A stretch of 64,000 bases of DNA from Cranoglanis bouderius (lineage: Eukaryota; Chordata; Actinopteri; Siluriformes; Cranoglanididae). Location of the stretch: contig CM042539.1 of the NCBI GenBank assembly GCA_023630585.1, positions 6,052,255 through 6,116,254 on the forward strand, read 5' to 3'. The notes beneath the pieces are model-generated. The model was not told the DNA's origin, ran no database searches, and saw only the letters and a program-made list of their open reading frames with translations. Shown one piece after another: positions 1 through 13,356 of the stretch. Both the position numbers and the translations under genes were made by a program. The stretch's first letter is position 1. Each line of letters opens with the position of its first letter.

Positions 1-3000
1 CTGTGACTTATTGCATCTGCATGAATTATACTCAATAATTAACTTATCAGAATATATTATTATAACTTCTCAGAATAAGAAACATCTCAGAGATGCCCAT
101 GGCTTGTTTTGGAGCTGTGTCCCTTTGGATATTAGGAACTTCTACACCACATATACGGGCTGCTTCGGATTTTGACCATCCAGGTACGTTTTTCCGTCTA
201 TTGTGTGATTTTTAGAAGATGTAAAAATCAGAATTTGGTGTATTGAGCCATAATTGTGCTATGGTCAAACAGGATCCATGTTAATGTCTGATTAATGTCT
301 GATCCCTCATGGAGTTTTCCCAGCACTGCACACCTGTCTCCAACCATTAACACCAAATGAGGTTCAGATTGTTGTGTTAGAAGAGGAAAAGTATCTCATA
401 CTCCATGACAATGCTGCAGGATATTGCCCTGCTTCACCCTGAAGGCTTTCACATGTTGCACAAAATACATTTGCACACAGTGGTCATAATTGCATTCTGT
501 TCTTTATTATTTTATATATGTAGAAATTCTTCTAATTTATTGCATGTAACATTAACAATAGCAATAACCTGATAGTAAAGCTGTTGGTATTTGATACAGA
601 GACTCCAGGACCAGCTCTTGGAAATAGCACTCAATAGATCATTTAATAGTGGAAAAATTTGGGGAAATGTACACAAAGTTGCTATATATATGATTTTTTA
701 AAAATTATATCCTACACATTTTGTGCTTGATCAGATTGACTCAACCTGTTATTGATTTTTTTTTTCTCAGTAGGTTCAATTTGAGAGCTATAACTCCCAG
801 AAAAAGTATAACCCAATGTCCTTATTATCAAGGATGCAGCCAGGAACATGTCTCAGTGGTGGAGTTGGGTCCTAGAGCAAGACCTTCAACCCTCATCAGC
901 TCAGTTCTATTCTGTCTCAATGTGGATGAAAGCATCAGCCAAAGTAGCTAAACGTAAATAAAAATTTAAAAACCTTCACACTATGTTTGTTACCCGTATT
1001 ACTTCTGTGCAGACTAAATGAATCGTACAGCGTTTTTGATCATTACTGATGTAAATCCTGATTGTAGTGTTTTGTTGACGGTGTTTGGATCAAACCCCTT
1101 TATTATGAGGAGCTACAAAGCCAGAACAGTGACGTCATTCCTTTTGCATGCACTAAGAAACAAATCAAACATTGTGCGACTTTTGTCTTATTCTTACTAT
1201 TTATGTGACTGATGACACGGGTCGTAAAATAATAAAATCGTAAAAATAATAATAAAAAAATAAAAAGTGGAAGTGCTGCTCATTAGTGACGCAGCGTGCT
1301 TTTGATCTGCATGGATGAAATGAAATGAAATGAAAGGAAATCTAAAAGTCGGACACGATTTGCGCTGTCGCGTGCATATTAAACGCTTCATTTCGGGCTT
1401 TTCTCCCGGCTGACCGTCTGCTCGGTGTCTTTACTCATTTGGGAGTCACACTGCTGACAGTTCATTCCAGTTGCTGTGACTTAATTGGATGCTGCTCAGG
1501 CTGAAAGAGGGAACAAAAAGAGAAAGGAGAGAGAGAGCGCGAGGGGGGGAGAGAGAGAGAGAGGCGAGCTCTCCGACGCGCGCGTAAGCAAAGTTAATTA
1601 GCGGTTATTAACACTGCGCATAATGAGGGTGCGAGGGAGTCAATTTAACGACTTTGTTAGCCCAAGTTTAGAATGACAGGCGATGATCGCAACAACAATA
1701 GCGATCCCGAGCGGGAGTGATCATCCGTAATTTTCCAACCGCAATACGCTCTAATAAAAAACAAAAGCACTCTAATTTCGCTCAACTGACTCGATAATTT
1801 GAATTTATTGAGGAAAAAAAGAGGATGAGTCAAACATTTAAACCCAAGATCACCCTTTCCTCAAAGACTCCATGCTGCAAAGCTCGTTTATTTATTTAGC
1901 CTTCAAGTTTAGCTCTCTTCCCGCTTCCACACTGCTGTCTAATCATTTTCTACACTGAACATGTGAACATGTCCAGCTCCAAAACACACCATGCGCACAC
2001 AGATTCATTCAGCTTCCGCTATAGCAGTGTAGAGCTATTTTGCTTATACAGCCATTTTCCTGTTCTAACTTACACTCCAACTCAGGAAGTGCTGTTAATT
2101 AGCTGATTAATTGGATCAGGTGTTGTAATTGGAAGCTGGGAAAACTCTAAAATGAGCAGTTCTCCAGGACCAGGGTCGGAAACCTGTGCTCTAGATTGTA
2201 CAAATCTACAAACCAAAGGACTGACAAGAATCTATTTCTCATGACGTCATACAGTCACTAGGCAGGTACAGACAGGTCAGGTACGCTCGAGTCTTCCGTT
2301 TGGGTGAGCCTCTTCTCAGATTCCTGCTCTTGGCTGAACGGGGTGGAGCCAGTTGTAGCCTCAAGGTTTGACGTGTTGTGCATTCTGAGATGGTTTTCTG
2401 CTCAACACGGTTGTAAAAAGTGGTTATTGGAGTTAGCGTAGCTTTCCTGTCAGCTCTCCTCTGACCTCCTCATCAACAAGGCGTTTCTCAAATAATCAAA
2501 CAAACAATCACGTCACGGTCAAAGTCGAAAAATGAATTGTGTTGCTGCAACATGATTGGCTGATTGCATAATTGCATGAATGCGCAGGTGTGTCCCTAGT
2601 AAATATTAATTTAGTTCAATTAACTTGAATTGTATAGCGCTTTTAACTATAGACGCTGGCTTTAAACAACTTTACAGAAATCCGGATATTTTATTCATCA
2701 CTTGTACAAGATATGTAAAAGATGATTAAAAAAAAAACAATGGATTAAGCTTTAGTCATAGCAAAAGTGTATTAATTAACTGAGAAAACCACATAAATGG
2801 GCTACTTTAAACATAAACCTGATGAGGGATTGATGTCCAAAGCGCTCTGGAAGTAGAAACTTTATGCACTATAGTTCAGTTTTTAGGATTTTAGGTCTGA
2901 CACGGATAATTTTGGTTCTCCTGGACTCCTGATTTGTTCTGTAGGTTCTCCTTGACCCTGATGTTTACATAGGGAGCTTGGAATCATCTCCACCTTCCCC

Positions 3001-3017
3001 TGCTTGTATAGGATATG
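1..3017. other. Gene-free upstream DNA
   Basis: No convincing exon on either strand. A purine-rich GA tract with CpG-rich flanks lies at 1505-1580. Around 2045-2195 there is a hairpin-like short element whose halves read tgttctaacttac... and ...gaccagggtcgg. A tail motif of a fish LINE/SINE type (TTGAATTGTATAGCGCTTTT) lies at about 2610-2700. The rest shows nothing I can name. Confidence 0.5.
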
Positions 3018-4176
3018 TACACCAATCAGCCATAACATTAAAATCACTGACAGGTGAAGTGAATAACATTGATTATCTCGTTACAGTGGCAGTCAGTTCT
3101 CAAAGTTGATGTGTTGGAAGCAGGAAAAATGGGCAAGTGTAAGGACCTGAGCAACTTTGACAAAGGCCAAATTGTGATGGCTAGATGACTGGGTCAGAAC
3201 ATCTCCAAAACAGCAGGTCTTGTGGGGTGTTCCCAGTATGCAGTGGTTAGTACCTACCAAAAGTGGTCCAAGGAAGGACAACCGGTGAACCGGCCACAGG
3301 GTCATCGATGTGTGTGGGGAGCGAAGGCTAGCCCGTCTGGTCCGATCCCACAGAAGAGCTACTGTAGCACAAATTGCTGAAAAAGTTAATGTTGGCTCTG
3401 ATAGAAAGGAGTCAGAACACACAGAGCATCACAGCTTGCTGCGTATGGAGCTGCGTAGATGCAGAGAATGCTGAGTCCATGCTGACTCCTGTCCACCACC
3501 AAAAGCACCTACACGTGAGCATCAGAACTGAACCATGGAGCAATGGAGGAAGGTGGCCTGGTCTGATGAATCACGCTTTCTTTTACATCATGTGGACGGC
3601 CGGGTGCATGTGTGTCACTTACCTGGGGAAGAGATGGCACCAGGATGCACTATGGGAAGAAGGCAAGCTGGCAGAGGCAGTGTGATGCTCTGGGCAATGT
3701 TCTGCTGGGGAAACCTTGGGTCCTGGCCTTCATGTGGATGTTACTTTGACACGTACCACCTACCTAAACATCATTGCAGACCAAGTACACCCCTTCATGG
3801 TAACGGTATTCCCTAATGGCAGTGGCTTCTTTCAGCAGGATAATGCACCCTAACACAGCAAAAATTGTTCAGGAACGGTTTGAGGAACATGACAAAGAGC
3901 TCAAGGTGTTGACTCGGCCTCCAAATTCCCCGGATCTCACTCCAATCGAGCATCTGTGGGATGTGCTGGACAAACAAATCTGATCCATGGAGGCCCCACC
4001 TCGCAACCTACGGGACTTAAAGGATCTGCTGCTAACATCTTGGTGCCAGATACCACAGCACACCTTCAGAGGTCTTGTGGAGTCCATGCCTCAACTGCTC
4101 AGAGCTGTTTTGGTGGCACAAGGGGGACCTTCACAATATTAGGCAGGTGTTTTTAATGTTATGGCTGATAGGTGTA
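3018..4176 (+). mobile_element. Tc1/mariner-type element, decayed transposase
   Basis: Ends are inverted copies of TACACCWATCAGCCATAACA, 26 bases with one mismatch, starting and ending in TA. Inside is a degraded transposase on the plus strand. It starts near 3129 (MGKCKDLSNFDKGQIVMAR, then a stop) and ends at 4141 (VESMPQLLRAVLVAQGGPSQY, stop). NSPDLTPIEHLWDVLDKQI, carrying the third catalytic acid, is readable at about 3925-3982. Several stops and frame changes make it inactive. Confidence 0.85.
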
Positions 4177-4666
4177 GAAGTTTATATACGACTTCTACAT
4201 TTAGGAATAAGTTATAAAAGTAATACGGTTATATTTATTTACAGCAAATGGCAAAAAAGTTTGAACGTTTATCTTTTGTATAAGTGGACTTGACCTCACG
4301 AAGGTGACAGATTTATTTTGTTCTCCTACCACCCCAGCCCCCGGCCCCCACCACAGCTTCTGCCTCATTTTCTCGGTAATCTGAAATGCGGCTGTGCAGA
4401 ATAGCTGCTGCTCCTCCGCTGGAAGTTTCCCGAGATTGCATTTTTGCGCATCATTTCATACATGTATATGCGCTGTCTGTAGATTAAAGCTCAGCATTCA
4501 TATCGACTCCGGGAGCGCGAGGCGCGGAATGGCCCCGGGGTCACAGAGGGTCACGAGGCATTTTTCTTTTCTTTCTGTCCGAGCTCATTATAATAAGCTT
4601 TACGGGTGATCCGATGAGTGCGCGCGCGGTGACCCCTCACCATCACCACCACCCGGACAAGCAGCA

Positions 4667-4708
<42 letters not shown>

Positions 4709-5219
4709 AGCTCGTGTGCGCGTGTGCGCCGCTTTCTCGTGCGTTCATTGGCCTTTATTGATTAGCGGCGCGGAACACGGAGCCGTGTTTTTTTCTCTCT
4801 CGAGAACTGCGGTCCTTTATTAAGTTAATCAAAGTAATGCATGCAAATGACGCTTCTTCTGAGCTTCTAAAAAAATTATATATATAAAAAAATGATAATA
4901 ATAAATCGCTTCTCCCCTCGAATCGGGAGAAGTCCGCTTATTCACTTAGCGTCAATAACGCGCGCGCGTATCGCCATGCAAATGAAAGCTGATTAGAGTA
5001 AATGAGGGACTTCGCTGCTATTTGACCTTGTCTGAGTTTTATGTAAATTGCTGAAAACTACACAATGAAGCAGATGGCATTTAGAAGATATTCATATTTT
5101 AAAATAAATCAACATATAAATTAATCAGAATATTTTTTTTTTTATAAAGAAGGAAAAGGACAGAGTTTTATTAGATCAGAACCTGTTAGAGGAGAGACAA
5201 ACTATATTCATCATAAGTC
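4177..5219. other. Gene-free CpG-rich stretch with two octamers
   Basis: No exon seen. GC-rich pieces around 4380-4760 and 4910-4980 alternate with AT-rich ones. Perfect ATGCAAAT octamers sit at 4841-4848 and 4976-4983. A (GT)n run lies at 4669-4704. A regulatory role is possible but unproven. Confidence 0.4.
4669..4704. repeat. (GT)n microsatellite
   Basis: Uninterrupted GT run of about 36 bases. Confidence 0.95.
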
Positions 5220-5234
5220 AAATTTCCACAAAAA

Positions 5235-6335
5235 CATATGTGGCAAATGTATTGACACCCCTAAAGAATGTTTAACCCTTTCGTGTGTGTATAGTGTCCA
5301 CTACATGGATCTACTATCAAATTAAGACTTTTTTTTTTTTAATGATAATAAAAGATGTAAATCACCTCCAAGACACCATTACTGTAATTTAACTAAATCA
5401 TAATAACATCTTCCTTATTTAAGTTTGTCTCAGGTACAAACTTTCTACACAAAATCTCAAAACAAGTAAAAATAAACAAAAAAAAACAAAACAAAAACGT
5501 GTCAGATTCCTATAAACACCTTAATTATGGCCTTACAAATATTTTTTTTATTAAAGGTTCTGAACCTGAAACATGTAGCATTTCTAAACTCTGCAATCTT
5601 TTTTTTGTCAAAAATATTGCTATAATTGTATATTTTCTATAATTTTGGTCATCAACATGAAATAATTTAGACGTTTAGACGTTTAGAAGTTTTTTTTTCC
5701 TTTAAATTTTAGGTGTCCTGAATTGATCCTTTTTTCACTCACTGTTTTTCTACACATGGACAATCCATTTACATTTTTTTAAATTTATTTTTTGTTTTTT
5801 TATTTTTTTAAATAGAAATTATATTCAGAAAAGGAGGAAATGGATAAAATAATGAAATGAAAATCTTTAGTCTCAGTACACATGTGAAATTACTTTGTCA
5901 TCTAACACTGAAGAGACAGATGTATATAAAAAAAATACATCACGCATTATTAAAAATACCAAAAAAATGACCATGTTCATTAATAAGCAATAGGTTCTAA
6001 ATAATACATTAATACATTTTTAAAGTCTAGAAAAATTGCCATGGGTATAGATTCAGTGCTGTAATTCTGTCCAAATGGACTACAATAGAAAAGAAAAAAT
6101 AAAGCTATGGGCAAGGCAAGTTTATTAATACAGCACATTTTATACACAAGTCAATTCAAAGTGCTTTAAGTAACTAAAGTGTGAAAAGTGATGGCTGAAC
6201 AATGCTCAAACGTCAAGAGTTTTAAGTCTGTACTTAAAGATGGACAAATATGTCTCTTCTTATTCTTTTTAGCAATCCATCTTTGCTCATTTTCTCATTG
6301 AAAGGGTGCCAATAATTCTGGATTTGACTGTAGCT
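5235..6335. mobile_element. Possible Tc1-type remnant, AT-rich
   Basis: The left part has CAAATGTATTGACACCCCT and the right end has GGGTGCCAATAATTCTGG followed by GACTGTA. These resemble terminal repeats of fish Tc1 elements whose ends contain TTGGCACCC. No transposase is readable. A fish-LINE-like tail (GCAAGGCAAGTTTATTAATA) sits inside at about 6113-6240, so this is a mosaic. Confidence 0.35.
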
Positions 6336-6496
6336 ACTAGTACATAACATAAAATGTCTTGGTTATGTATATATTTAATAATAATGTGCAACATAATGAG
6401 AAACTATATAGCATGATTTATAGAAATATTTAGTTATAAAACAAGTCACACATACTGTATACTAAACATTATGCTGTTAATAATAATATTAATATT

Positions 6497-6566
6497 ATTA
6501 CATTTATTATTATTATTACATTTATTATTATTATTACATTTATTATTATTATTACATTTATTATTT
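6497..6566. repeat. 18-bp minisatellite
   Basis: About four copies of ATTACATTTATTATTATT in tandem, grading into TTA repeats. Confidence 0.8.
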
Positions 6567-8068
6567 AGTGCATCCGTGTTTAAGATATTGACTGAAATAT
6601 TAAAAATTATCATGTCAAATCAAACCAATTGGAAAGAACAAATCATGTATCTGATAAAAAATTTTAGTCAAAAATGTATTTTTATTTTAAACAGAGCTTT
6701 TACTGCCATCTAGTGGACCAAAGTGGTACGTCAGAAAAAGCAGGAACAATTCATGCAGCTCTTGTAATTTAAAGGTCCTCTTAGCAAACAGATATGCAGA
6801 TTATATGTTACATTTATCGAGGCCCGGACATGTCGGTGTGCCCTTTTCTTCAGCTGGTAGATCAGGAATAATGTCCAGCGGTCCCTCGAGGACTTCATCT
6901 CAAATGAAATTAGCTTCCTGTGTGGGTCAGAAATAGGTGTTCAGGTGTTTTGCTGTGACAGTAATGGCTGCAGTGTTCAGATGAGTCCAGCTCTCCGTGT
7001 GAAGCCATTTATTTGATTCTGTCTCTCTCTCTGTTCCTCTCTGTGCTCATCAGGACGCCCTGTCTCATTCTAATCATGTTTATTTTTCCGCAGCAAAAAG
7101 GTGGACGGGGGAGGTCGATCTTCAGAATTGCGTATGGACGCTTTAATGTGGTTCTCCGTGTGAAGGATAGAAGTGTGCCCGTGTGAGAGCGGCTACAAAT
7201 TTAATTTGTGTTCGTGCAGCGGTGCAGAGGGTGCTGGGGATTTTTATAGAGGATAAAGAGGAGGACATGATTAGGTCTGTGGTGACCCGGAGAATCTGGA
7301 GCTTGCCTCTGAAGGTCTCCAGACAAATTTGCAGGGAGGAAAACGTTCAGATCCTTGGCTGAGGGTCTGATCGGCTCGGTAGGGGTGCAGAGGGGAATTT
7401 AGAGAAGCTGTGCAATCTATATTGGATTTATTCCTGTTGTGTGTACAGGTGTGTGTGGTGCTCCTGCGGTGAGGAAGTCAGAGCAGTAAATTCTGCGTGG
7501 ATGTCGAGGTCACGCCAGAGTCACACTCAGGCCCCCTGAGTGACCCGACTTCATTCATCATGCTTCTGTTTCTCTTTTCACGTCCCTCCCTTACATTTCT
7601 CTCTCCATGGAGGATTGCAGGGAACACGAACGACTCCTGAGGCTGTTTTCAGCTCTGAAACATCCCTGCATCCCTGCTACTGCTGCTGAGTGATGTTACC
7701 CCTGATGAAAACTTGATCATCAAATACACTCAGAAATAAAGGTATTTTTACCTGGTGCCTTTAATTAGGTTTCAGAGTAAGGGTCTTTAAGCTCGTATTA
7801 TGCTCCTTATGATATTTTTTAAAGGTGAAATGTACATACTAAAGATAAAACCATGTACCCTAAAAACCATCAATCATCCCAACACCAAGGAAAAGAACAG
7901 TATGGTACCTTTATGTTTGAGCGTGTACTGTATCGTAGCTGTAAAGATCTTGCGCTCATCATTTCTGTAAAATCCACCAGTGTTTAGTTTATTTGTGTTC
8001 TTGTCATTTTGTCTAATGTAAATCGGCACAGCCAGTGACAATGGAATCTCCAATCTCAAGTAATTGTG

Positions 8069-8069
<1 letters not shown>

Positions 8070-8123
<54 letters not shown>
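8070..8123. repeat. (GT)n microsatellite
   Basis: About 27 uninterrupted GT units. Confidence 0.95.
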
Positions 8124-8125
<2 letters not shown>

Positions 8126-8284
8126 ACGCCTCTTTAAAAAAAAAAAAAATTTAACAAAATGCATCTGTATAACCAAACGATTCTGAAGCAATTTTCTCCG
8201 TGGGAGGAGGGTGTGATTTTCTATTTGGTGACATTCTGATGTGTAAGAAACTAGGAGCTTGTGTGTGTGTGTGTGTGTGTGTGC

Positions 8285-8465
8285 GCTTTTATATCTTAGT
8301 GAGGACCAAATTTCCCTACGAGAATAAGAATATCTGACAGGTTTGACCTTCTGGGGACATTTGGTTGGTCCCCATGAGGAAATCTGCTTAATGTTTTAAC
8401 AGAATCTACAGCTTTGTAATACTGAGGATAAAGTGGAAGGTTCTCTCAAGGACAGTAAGACAAAC
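8285..8465. repeat. Dispersed fish repeat between two (GT)n runs
   Basis: Contains GTGAGGACCAAATTTCCC and, farther on, TTGGTCCCCATGAGGAAAT, phrases I recognise from a very common teleost repeat. It is bounded by (GT)n at 8260-8283 and 8467-8497. Confidence 0.55.
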
Positions 8466-8499
<34 letters not shown>

Positions 8500-8692
8500 A
8501 GCGCTTTAATGGCCGGAGTGGGCGATGGAGGGGAGAGATGTCAGCAAGGGCACTGTTTAATGACTCCAGAATAATTCCTTCCTCATTAGCGTGAGCTCAG
8601 AGGATCCACCAGGGCTTGAACCACTAGAGCATGGTGTGCCGCAACAGTCTTTATCTCCGTATTATTGCATTTGCATAACATTACAGCCCCCG

Positions 8693-8695
<3 letters not shown>

Positions 8696-8724
<29 letters not shown>
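8696..8724. repeat. (GA)n microsatellite
   Basis: About 14 GA units, 20 bases after an octamer motif ATTTGCAT (8669-8676). Confidence 0.95.
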
Positions 8725-8727
<3 letters not shown>

Positions 8728-11700
8728 ACTCCGAAAGGCCACCTGCACTTCATTTTAAAAGGGTATAGTGGATGTCCCTGCAAATCTAATCAGAAGTAAG
8801 TGGAGGTGGTGGCGATGCCGCTGTGGTAGGGGATGAGTGCACACAATAAGTGACATGCGGAGGAAGAACTTTCCAGAGTTATTAGAGTCATTAGAGCACC
8901 CTTAAAGTAATATTACGAAGACAAACTCTTCATATCAACCCTTGAAATTCAGAAAGCTGTGATTTCATCCTGCATGTTGTCGTGTTTCCTTTTGAAACAG
9001 GAAGTTGGAGTGACGGCGTGTTGAAGAACGGCTTGACTGATTTACGCAACGGCCAATAGCACGAGTTGGAGATACGCCATGCCACACCTCTAAACAAACT
9101 TGATTAGCTAATTAACTAGGTAAATACGGAGAACAGCGAAGAGTTTTTTGTTTTTTTTTTTAAACTGTGGATGATTTCTCACCACCACCTTCACCCACTT
9201 TATCCAGGAAGATGGTGTCAGGCGTTGATGATGGTGTCGAGATGGTGACAGAGCCTCAGAGAGACATCGGATCCATCTGAGCAGTAGATAAAATGATATT
9301 ACTTATAGAGATGGTATATAAAGATGGGATTCTCCATCAGCGCCATTCTGGCCAAGTCGGGAAACAAAAGTCTCAAAGCCGCCACACACACAAACTACGC
9401 CCTCTTCCAAATAAATATCATATATATCATATTGGTGTCCATGATACTACGTGACCGAAGGCTCTGAAACATCTATTTTGATTTCAGAAATAGGCTTTCT
9501 CGAACTATATGTCACTTTCACTTCCACTGAATGTTTCTCCTTCTCTACAGAAATCCTGACTCTCTTCACGCTTCCTTTTGTGTGACATCTATATCTGATC
9601 TTCATGGCAGGACTCCAATCTAACACCCTGATCTGATGGACTCCGAATAGAAAAGCAACCCATCCAGGAGGTTTATTTCCAACCTATTTATCAGCATGTA
9701 GTTTCGTTCAAATGATAGAGGTGTGTTGTGTAGACTCGTATCGGATTGCTCTGGCTGATCTCGAGCCTGAATTTCGTTTCCCTCCAGATGATGAACAGTG
9801 CAGCGTATTCTATATATGTTTGAAAAAGGAAAAAAAAAACTTAATTCAGTCGTTTTTCTCCCCCTGAGGTGCAGATCAATTTCCATAGACTGGCTCGAGA
9901 TATTTTCAGTCATTAGGCTTTTGAGCACAGCCTGTAAACTGCAGGCCAGCGGGGGGACTGGATGCAGCTGCACGCTTCACTCAGGGTTTATTCCTGCCTC
10001 GACTATAAGAAACATGCTGGATGTGGGTCACTGCATGAAAACGCTGCCTTCTCTATCCTCCCAAAAACAATTAGCAATAACATTCACAATATTAAACACT
10101 CCATAAAAAAAAAAAGTCCATATAAACAACAGTGTAGAAGGAGAGAGTAAAGAAATTAGCCTTCACTGTGATTTTTAATTTTTTTAATACAGATATTATT
10201 TTTAAAGCTTTGCATTTCTTACAGTATGAAGTATATATTGTTTATATGCAGTATGGCTGTAAAACAAAATTTAATTGGAACAGATTTTTTAAATGATAAT
10301 CTCTTTAAGAATAAAATGATGTTTGATGTAGAATCTATGGAGTTTATTAATTCCTCCATAAATATTAATTCCACATTTATAAAAATAACTTTAATCTCTT
10401 TTATAACTTTAATAACTGTAATATTAACTGATTTGGATTACATTAGTGTCAAATTATTAATGTAAGGGACTTCTATCAACAGTGTGTAAAGGCTTTATGG
10501 ATAGTGTTGGGTCTATAGAAACAACAACTAAATTAAAAAGGAAAATAAAAATAATTAAGTTTAATAATATGCACTATAGGCCTACATGACGTAAACAAAC
10601 ATAGAATTAAATATCTAATTAGATAATAGCACTGAAGTATAAAATCATTGCTGCATTTATTTTTTATTATTTTTTTTACGTAAAAAAAGGAGATGGTTAC
10701 ATGGATGATATGTTATAACAACAACAACAGCAACTGTTCTTGAGGAAATGCATGATTAATTACTTTGTTCTGGTGTAAACAAGAACCATTAGTCATTTTA
10801 GTTGCATTATTTTATTTTTATTTTTACACAAATATTACACATTTCTCCAGCAGATTTGACACATCACCCAAAACATGTTTAAGAAAATCTCTTCACACGC
10901 TGAGATTGCACAACACAATGTCCCATCAAAGTGTCTCTTTCCAGAAGCTATTCAAAAACTGACGAGAAAGATTGTTTGAAATTTCGCTTTCTGAAAGTAA
11001 AATGGTGTATCCTTCCCCCCTCCTTTTCCATTTTTTTGTCAAATGACCCATTTACCTCCGAACACAACGAGAGGAAGGGCACGGAGGGCATAGCGTGGGG
11101 GGAATGAAGGAGGAAAATTGATTCTGCATGATGATGAAAGGCATAAATAAAGCACAGCAGGGGAAATTCAATGCATAACCAGCACAAGTTCAGTTCCAGA
11201 CCAGGTTCCAGCTCCTGATGCACACAGACCAGGCAATCACAGGCTGAAGAGCTGCTGATTACCTGGCCGAGAGCTGGAACAGAACTGAACAGTACTGGAT
11301 GGAGGATCGTGTACCACCGTGGACCATGTGGTTTGAGGCATAATAGAAATTCTGACAGTTTAGATTCATGCATACAGACTGGAGGAAATCATACGCAAGA
11401 AGCGCACACTATCAGAGAAAAGGTACCAAAACAATGCTGAAATGTAGGAGTTGAACTGATTACACTGGACGTGGGGATGTTTTTAGGCTCGTATGATTAA
11501 AAACTTTCAGAAATTTGTGGAACACCTTGCAAATGCTCATCAGTGAGATCTTTTTCTGTAGCTTAGAAAAAAGAAAATACTCAAAAAACAGTGTGGTGCG
11601 ATGAAGTAGAGTTACTGTTACCACCATAAAGCTGAATATTTTCCTACAACAGCACATCACAAAGTGTTTCATTCCTCTTATAACACAGAAATTTGACAAT

Positions 11701-11785
11701 TGCAAAATTTTTCTTTTATTAAAGAATGACGTCATACTTTTTTCATTTATAGTTACATTTAAATAAATCAGTTCCTGTTGTCACT

Positions 11786-13356
11786 TACAGCCATGGCCAA
11801 AAGTTTTGAGAATGACACAAATATTAATTTTTACAAAGTCTGCTGCCTCAGTTTTTATGATGGCAATTTGCATATACTCCAGAATGTTATGAAGAGTGAT
11901 CAGATGAATTGCAATTAATTTCAAAGTCCCTCTTTGCCATGAAAATGAACTTAATCCCAAAAAAACATGTCCACTGCATTTCAGCCCTTCCACAAAAGGA
12001 CCAGCTGACATCATGTCAGTGATTCTCTGGTTAACACAGGTGAGAGTGTTAACGAGGACAAGGCTGGAGATCACTCTGTCATGCTGATTGAGTTAGAATA
12101 ACAGACTGGAAGCTTTAAAAGGAGGGTGGTGCTTGAAATTATTGTTCTTCCTCTGTTAACTATGGTTACCTGCAAGGAAACACGTGCAGCCATCATTGCT
12201 TTGCACAAAAAGGGATTCACAGGCAAGGATATTGCTGCTAGTAAGATTGCACCTAAATCAACCATTTATCGGATCATCAAGACCTTCAAGGAGAGAGGTT
12301 CAACTGTTGTGAAGAAGGCTTCAGGGCGCCCAAGAAAGTCCAGCAAGCGCCAGGACCGTCTCCTAAAGTTGATTCAGCTGCGGGATCGGGGCACCACCAG
12401 TGCAGAGCTTGCTCAGGAATGGCAGCAGGCAGGTGTGAGTGCGTCTGCACGCACAGTAAGGTGAAGACTTTTGGAGGATGGCCTGGTGTCAAGAAGGGCA
12501 ACAAAGAAGCCACTTCTCTCCAGGAAAAACATCAGGGACAGACTGCTATTCTGCAAAAAGTACAGGGATTGGACTGCTGAGGACTGGGGTAATGTCATTT
12601 TCTCTGATGAATCCCCTTTCCGATTGTTTGGAGCATCTGGAAAAAAGCTTGTCTGGAGAAGAAAAGGTGAGCTCTACCATCAGTCCTGTGTCATGCCAAC
12701 AGTAAAGCATCCTGAGACCACTCATGTGTGGGGTTGCTTCTCAGCCAAGGGAGTGGGCTCACTCACAATTTTGCCTAAGAACACAGCCATGAATAAAGAA
12801 TGGTACAAAAACATCCTCAGAGAGCAACTTCTCCCAACCATCCAAGAACAGTTTGGTGACGAACAATGCCTTTTCCAGCATGATGGGGCACCTTGCCACA
12901 AAGGAAAAGTGATAACGAAGTGGCTCGGGGAACAAAACATCGACATTTTGGGTCCATGGCCAAGAAACTCCCCAGACCTTAATCCCATTGAGAATTTGTG
13001 GTCAATCCTCAAGAGGCGGGTGGACAAACAAAAACCCACAAACTCTGACAAACTCCAAGCATTGATTATGCAAGAATGGGCTGCCATCAGTCAGGATGTG
13101 GCCCAGAAATTGATTGACAGCATGCCAGGGCGAATTGCAGAGGTCTTGAAAAAGAAGGGTCAACACTGCAAATATTGACTCTTTGCATAAACTTCATGTA
13201 ATTGTCAATAAAAGTCATTGACACTTATGAAATGCTTGTGATTATACTTCAGTAACAGTTAGTAACATCTGACAAAAAGATCTAAAAACACTGAAGCCAT
13301 AGACTTTGTGAAAATTAATATTTGTGTCATTCTCAAAACTTTTGGCCACGGCTGTA
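11786..13356 (+). mobile_element. Young Tc1-like (DD35E-type) element
   Basis: About 1.57 kb, bounded by TA. Terminal inverted repeats of at least 53 bases begin CAGCCRTGGCCAAAAGTTTT and differ at about two positions. The target can be read: R1 copies elsewhere have CTTACGTTATAGCAGC, and here the TA of CTTACATTATAGCAGC is duplicated on both sides. High similarity of the ends and a nearly intact transposase imply recent activity. Confidence 0.93.
12162..13178 (+). pseudogene. Tc1-like transposase with one in-frame stop
   Basis: DDE transposase that cuts and pastes its element. From ATG 12162 (MVTCKETRAAIIALHKKGF) to the stop at 13176-13178 there is one frame of 338 codons broken only by TGA at 12462-12464, after residue 100. 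A paired HTH DNA-binding region with a basic GRPRKSSKRQ linker occupies residues 1-100. The catalytic part shows VIFSDESPF (first D), FQHDGAPCH (second D) and SPDLNPIENLW (E). I count 35 residues between second D and E, so it is DD35E rather than the usual DD34E. The TGA replaces what is probably an Arg codon (CGA to TGA is a typical CpG change). The ending is KKGQHCKY. An in-frame ATG at 12126 is less likely as the start. Confidence 0.9.

Larger units (their letters stand above)
6336..11578. other. Gene-free intergenic DNA with microsatellites
   Basis: No convincing exon on either strand. It contains an 18-bp minisatellite (6497-6566), CTGCCATCTAGTGG at 6703-6716 (CTCF-like on the minus strand), GT runs near 8070-8500 with a fish repeat between two of them, a GA run at 8696-8724 and an octamer ATTTGCAT at 8669-8676. 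From about 8800 to 11578 nothing else is recognisable. Confidence 0.45.

Noticed and set aside
1..470. Possible decayed coding or transposon sequence at the window start
   Set aside because: Some phrases looked exon-like, but no frame longer than a few dozen codons and no end repeats were found.
7874..8191. 105-codon open frame on the minus strand
   Set aside because: Built around a GT microsatellite giving a TH run; no homology visible.
9620..10106. Overlapping open frames on both strands near 9.6-10.1 kb
   Set aside because: Neither has a recognisable domain or splice signals in a suitable arrangement.
10948..11373. 141-codon open frame on the minus strand
   Set aside because: No domain, no splice context and composition like random frames; a purine/pyrimidine-biased stretch explains it.
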